The notes under the pieces are model-generated. The model ran no database searches, was not told the DNA's origin, and worked only from the letters and a program-made list of their open reading frames with translations. Made by a program: the position numbers and the translations under genes. From Clostridia bacterium (GTDB taxonomy: Bacteria; Bacillota; Clostridia; Oscillospirales; CAG-272): a DNA stretch of 9,515 nucleotides. The stretch spans positions 1 to 9,515 of the forward strand of contig JAFNVK010000157.1 of assembly GCA_017379815.1 (NCBI GenBank), written 5' to 3'. Each line of letters opens with the position of its first letter. Position 1 is the stretch's first letter. Of this stretch, positions 6,710 to 9,515 are shown piece after piece.

Positions 6710-7719
6710 TCTTGCACATGGATCTCGCTGAGCGCGGATACGACATTCTTCTTGAGCGAGGCGCACTTTCCCGCGCGGCAAGCTATCTGAACCTGGATCG
6801 CCGCGTGCTGATCCTTACCGACGAGGGCGTTCCCGCGGTCTATGCCGAGACGGTGGCCAAGGCTTCGAAACGCGCCGTTACCGTCAGGGTCAAGCAGGGG
6901 GAGGGAAGCAAGAGCATTCCCGTCTTCGAAGAGGTCTGCAGGACGCTTCTTGAGGAGGGCTTTACCCGCTCGGATTGCGTCGTTGCCGTTGGCGGAGGCG
7001 TAGTTGGCGATCTTGCGGGCTTTGTTGCGGCCTCCTACATGAGAGGCATTGATTTTTACAATATTCCCACCACGCTTCTGTCGCAGGTGGATTCCTCCAT
7101 CGGAGGAAAGGTTGCCGTCAACCTCGGCGGCGTCAAGAATATCGTCGGCGCGTTTTACCAGCCCAAGCGCGTGCTGATCGATCCCGAGGTGCTTTCCACG
7201 CTTCCGCCGCGCCAGATCGCAAACGGCATGGCCGAGGCGGTCAAGATGGCGCTGACCTCGGACGCAGAGCTCTTCGCTCTGCTCGAGAGAGAGGACGCGA
7301 TGACGGTCATCGACACGGTCATCGAGCGCTCGCTCCGCATCAAGAAGGACGTGGTCGAGCAGGATGAGAAGGAGGCAGGACTGCGTAAGGTGCTCAACTT
7401 TGGGCACACGCTGGGGCATGGCATTGAGGCCTCGCAGGGCGAGAGCGGTCTGTACCACGGCGAGTGCGTGGCCCTCGGCATGCTTCCCATGTGCGCCGAC
7501 GGCGTACGCGAGCGGCTCTTGCAGGTGCTTGTGCGCCTGGGGCTGCCCACGGTCATTGAGGGGGATCTTGAAGAGATGCTCTCCCTTGCCTCGCACGACA
7601 AGAAGTGTCGGGGAAGCAGGATCTCCACCGTGCGCGTGGAGGAGGTTGGCTCCTTCCGCCTGGCTGACGAGGAGATCGAGGACTGGAAGGCGGAGATCCG
7701 CTCCGCTTTGATGAATTGA
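6706..7719 (+). CDS. aroB: 3-dehydroquinate synthase
   Basis: 337-residue, NAD- and metal-dependent enzyme turning DAHP into 3-dehydroquinate, the second step of the shikimate pathway. The NAD-binding GGGVVGD is at 96-102, followed by the conserved IPTTLLSQVDSSIGGK and NLGGVKN segments. The zinc ligands are E177 (NGMAEAVK), H234 (NFGHTLGH) and H251 (YHGE). It is slightly shorter than the roughly 360-residue family norm, at the termini rather than in the active site. The start overlaps the pheA stop (ATGA), with GGAG seven bases upstream inside pheA. An ATG at 6718 is a possible alternative but has poorer spacing. aroC follows after 15 bp. Confidence 0.96.
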   Translation: MILHMDLAERGYDILLERGALSRAASYLNLDRRVLILTDEGVPAVYAETVAKASKRAVTVRVKQGEGSKSIPVFEEVCRTLLEEGFTRSDCVVAVGGGVVGDLAGFVAASYMRGIDFYNIPTTLLSQVDSSIGGKVAVNLGGVKNIVGAFYQPKRVLIDPEVLSTLPPRQIANGMAEAVKMALTSDAELFALLEREDAMTVIDTVIERSLRIKKDVVEQDEKEAGLRKVLNFGHTLGHGIEASQGESGLYHGECVALGMLPMCADGVRERLLQVLVRLGLPTVIEGDLEEMLSLASHDKKCRGSRISTVRVEEVGSFRLADEEIEDWKAEIRSALMN

Positions 7720-7734
7720 AAGGACGTTGAGCAA

Positions 7735-8832
7735 ATGAAGAATACGTTTGGCAGCAGCGTGACCCTGACCCTGTTCGGGGAGAGCCACGGACCCGAGATC
7801 GGCGCCGTTCTGGACGGACTTGCGCCCGGGATCCCGGTGGACGAGGCGCGCATCGCGCATCAGCTCTCGCTCCGCCGCCCCGTGGGCAGGATCTCGACCT
7901 CGCGCGTTGAGCCCGATCCCTTCCGGATCGTCAGCGGCCTTTTTGAGGGCAAGACCACGGGCACGCCGCTCTGCATTCTGATCCCCAATACCAATACGCG
8001 GAGCGCGGACTACCAAAGGGAGCTTCCGCGTCCCGGACACGCCGACTACACGGCAGAGTGCAAATACCACGGCTTTGCGGATTATCGCGGAGGCGGACAT
8101 TTTTCGGGACGCCTGACCGCCCCCCTCGTGGCGGCGGGAGCGATCCTGCTCTCCGCGCTTGAGGCAAAGGGCATTTGCATAGGAACGCATATTTTGCAGC
8201 TGGAAAACGTGCGCGACCGCGCGTTTGGCGAGCTTGCGGAGGATATTTCCGCTCTGCGCGAAAGGGTCTTTCCCGTGCTTTCCCCCGAGGCGGCCTCCTC
8301 CATGCAGGCGGCGATCGAGGTAGCGGCAGGGGAAGGGGATAGCGTTGGCGGCATTCTCGAAAGCGCCGTTATCGGTCTTCCCGAAGGCGTTGGCGAGCCC
8401 TGGTTTGACACGGTCGAGGGGCTTCTTGCGCACGCCCTCTTTTCGATCCCCGCCGTCAAGGGCGTGGAGTTTGGCGCAGGCTTTGGCTTTGCCGCCATGC
8501 GCGGCAGCGAGGCGAACGATCCCTTCTGCGTCAGGGAGGGAAGGATCCTTACCGCAACTAATCACAACGGCGGCGTCAACGGCGGCATCACCAACGGTAT
8601 GCCCGTCCTCTTCCGCACGGCCGTCAAGCCCACGCCCTCCATCTTCAAGGAGCAGACCAGCGTGGACCTTGGCACGGGCAAGGAGGCAACGCTCTCGCTT
8701 CGCGGACGGCACGATCCCGCGATCCTGCATCGCGCAAGGGTAGTGGTGGATAGCATCGCCGCGCTTGTGCTTTGCGATCTGCTTGCCCTGCGCTTTGGCA
8801 CGGACTATTTTCTGCCGTCGGGTAATGCCTGA
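7735..8832 (+). CDS. aroC: Chorismate synthase
   Basis: 365-residue FMN-dependent lyase (anti-1,4 elimination of phosphate) that converts 5-enolpyruvylshikimate-3-phosphate to chorismate, the substrate of PheA. Visible signatures are FGESHG (H18), VEPDPF, the IPNTNTRS region, RPGHADYT (H102), YRGGGHFSGRLTA at about 117-129 and the C-terminal RHDPAILHRA. H18 and H102 correspond to the two essential histidines of the family. The RGGGHFSGR form replaces the RGGGRSSARET of enterobacterial enzymes and, from memory, is usual in clostridial homologues. GAAAGGA at 7718-7724 overlaps the aroB stop and precedes the start by 10 bases. Confidence 0.97.
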   Translation: MKNTFGSSVTLTLFGESHGPEIGAVLDGLAPGIPVDEARIAHQLSLRRPVGRISTSRVEPDPFRIVSGLFEGKTTGTPLCILIPNTNTRSADYQRELPRPGHADYTAECKYHGFADYRGGGHFSGRLTAPLVAAGAILLSALEAKGICIGTHILQLENVRDRAFGELAEDISALRERVFPVLSPEAASSMQAAIEVAAGEGDSVGGILESAVIGLPEGVGEPWFDTVEGLLAHALFSIPAVKGVEFGAGFGFAAMRGSEANDPFCVREGRILTATNHNGGVNGGITNGMPVLFRTAVKPTPSIFKEQTSVDLGTGKEATLSLRGRHDPAILHRARVVVDSIAALVLCDLLALRFGTDYFLPSGNA

Positions 8833-8901
8833 TAAGGGATAAGCCCCGACTGCGGCAGCTGCTTTTTATCGAAACCCATACACGAAAGGAGGCTTCCGAC
8901 C

Positions 8902-9515
8902 ATGCAATACGGATGCATAGCGGAGCATCTTGGACATAGCTTTTCCCCCGAGATCCACGCGCTTTTGGGAGAGTATCCCTATGCCCTCAAGGAGCTTGCT
9001 CCCGAGGAGGTCGGCCCGTTTTTGGAGAAGGGCGATTTTCTGGGGATCAACGTGACCATTCCTTATAAGGAGACGGTCATTCCGTATCTTTCGGAGCTTG
9101 ACGAGGGCGCACGGCGCATCGGCGCGGTAAACACCATCGTCAACCGCGGCGGAAGGCTTTGCGGATACAATACGGATTTTTACGGCATGCACGCACTGCT
9201 TGCCCGCATCGGCGTGTCTCTTGCGGACAGGAAGATTGCCGTGCTTGGCACGGGAGGGACCTCGCGCACGGCAAGAGCGGTTGCCGAGTCCCTCGGCGCC
9301 CGTGAGATCCTCTCGGTCAGCCGCAACGCGCGCGCGGGTGTGATCACCTACGACGCGCTTTACCGCGAGCACGCTGACGTGGAATACATCATCAACACGA
9401 CCCCCGTGGGAATGTACCCCCATCCCGACGGTGCGGCGGTGGAGCTCTCGCGCTTTCCCCGTCTTCTCGGCGTGGCCGACGCGGTCTATAACCCCGTCCG
9501 TCCAAGGCTGATCCT
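8902..9515 (+). CDS. aroE: Shikimate dehydrogenase, 3' end cut by the window
   Basis: The first 204 residues of an NADP-dependent shikimate 5-dehydrogenase (3-dehydroshikimate to shikimate), open to the window edge. SFSPEIH at 13-19 is the shikimate-binding serine motif. NVTIPYK ends in the catalytic K56, paired with D92 in NTDFYG. AVNT, the Rossmann loop GTGGTSRT (116-123), the SRN that follows beta-2 and NTTPVGMYP are all present. The N-terminal domain is compact: K56 compares with about K65 in E. coli AroE. AAAGGAGG at 8885-8892 lies nine bases before the start. It follows aroC by 69 bp, the largest gap in the operon, with no convincing terminator between them. Confidence 0.95.
   Translation, partial: MQYGCIAEHLGHSFSPEIHALLGEYPYALKELAPEEVGPFLEKGDFLGINVTIPYKETVIPYLSELDEGARRIGAVNTIVNRGGRLCGYNTDFYGMHALLARIGVSLADRKIAVLGTGGTSRTARAVAESLGAREILSVSRNARAGVITYDALYREHADVEYIINTTPVGMYPHPDGAAVELSRFPRLLGVADAVYNPVRPRLI

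Noticed and set aside
6679..8730. A 683-codon open frame on the minus strand, antisense to aroB and aroC
   Set aside because: It is a codon-bias shadow: the plus-strand genes have full family motifs and ribosome binding sites, while the antisense translation shows no recognisable domain.
8833..8901. Possible terminator or promoter between aroC and aroE
   Set aside because: GGCAGCTGCTTTTT is a short palindrome without a loop, and the GATAA/TTATC arms are only 5 bp. No stable hairpin before the T-run and no convincing promoter is present, so aroE is treated as part of the operon.
1..9515. CRISPR arrays, tRNA/rRNA genes, insertion sequences or prophage genes
   Set aside because: No regularly spaced repeats, tRNA-like cloverleaf, transposase motifs or phage proteins were seen; almost all DNA is accounted for by the listed genes and their control regions.

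Overview
The window carries ordinary chromosomal bacterial genes with strong AGGAGG-type ribosome binding sites, consensus sigma-A-like promoters with 16-17 bp spacers, and GC-rich coding DNA separated by AT-rich intergenic DNA. Those traits, the clostridial look of several proteins (chorismate synthase with RGGGHFSGR, thymidine kinase with a C-x-C zinc knuckle) and the gene order suggest a Bacillota/Clostridia chromosome, possibly an uncultured gut lineage. That assignment is inference: no rRNA or other taxonomic marker is present.

Layout. (1) 1-2705, minus strand: a glycoside hydrolase family 2 beta-galactosidase gene with its own promoter and a downstream terminator. The protein appears to lack one internal Ig-like domain of the LacZ fold. 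(2) 2706-3607, plus strand: an AT-rich divergent spacer, a consensus promoter and a thymidine kinase gene, ending in a hairpin that can work as a terminator in both directions. (3) 3606-4285, minus strand: a TetR/AcrR-family regulator. (4) 4286-9515, plus strand: a tightly packed aromatic amino acid operon of PLP aminotransferase, pheA (fused chorismate mutase/prephenate dehydratase/ACT), aroB, aroC and aroE. aroE is cut by the window edge.

How the genes work together. AroB and AroE make the early and middle shikimate intermediates, and AroC makes chorismate. PheA converts chorismate to prephenate and then phenylpyruvate, and the leading aminotransferase is well placed to transaminate phenylpyruvate to phenylalanine or a related keto acid. 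aroF/G, aroD, aroK and aroA are not in the window and may lie downstream or elsewhere.

The most interesting feature is the 189 bp tetR-aminotransferase divergent region. Both transcription units carry the same operator-like sequence, GTTAAC-N3-GTTAAC. It is a perfect 19 bp palindrome (within three 9-bp-spaced TTAAC repeats) just after the aro promoter, and a one-mismatch copy in the tetR leader. The two -35 regions are also bracketed by a perfect 12 bp inverted repeat. The simplest reading is that a TetR-family repressor controls a shikimate/phenylalanine operon and itself. The short aro leader has no room for a T-box or attenuator.
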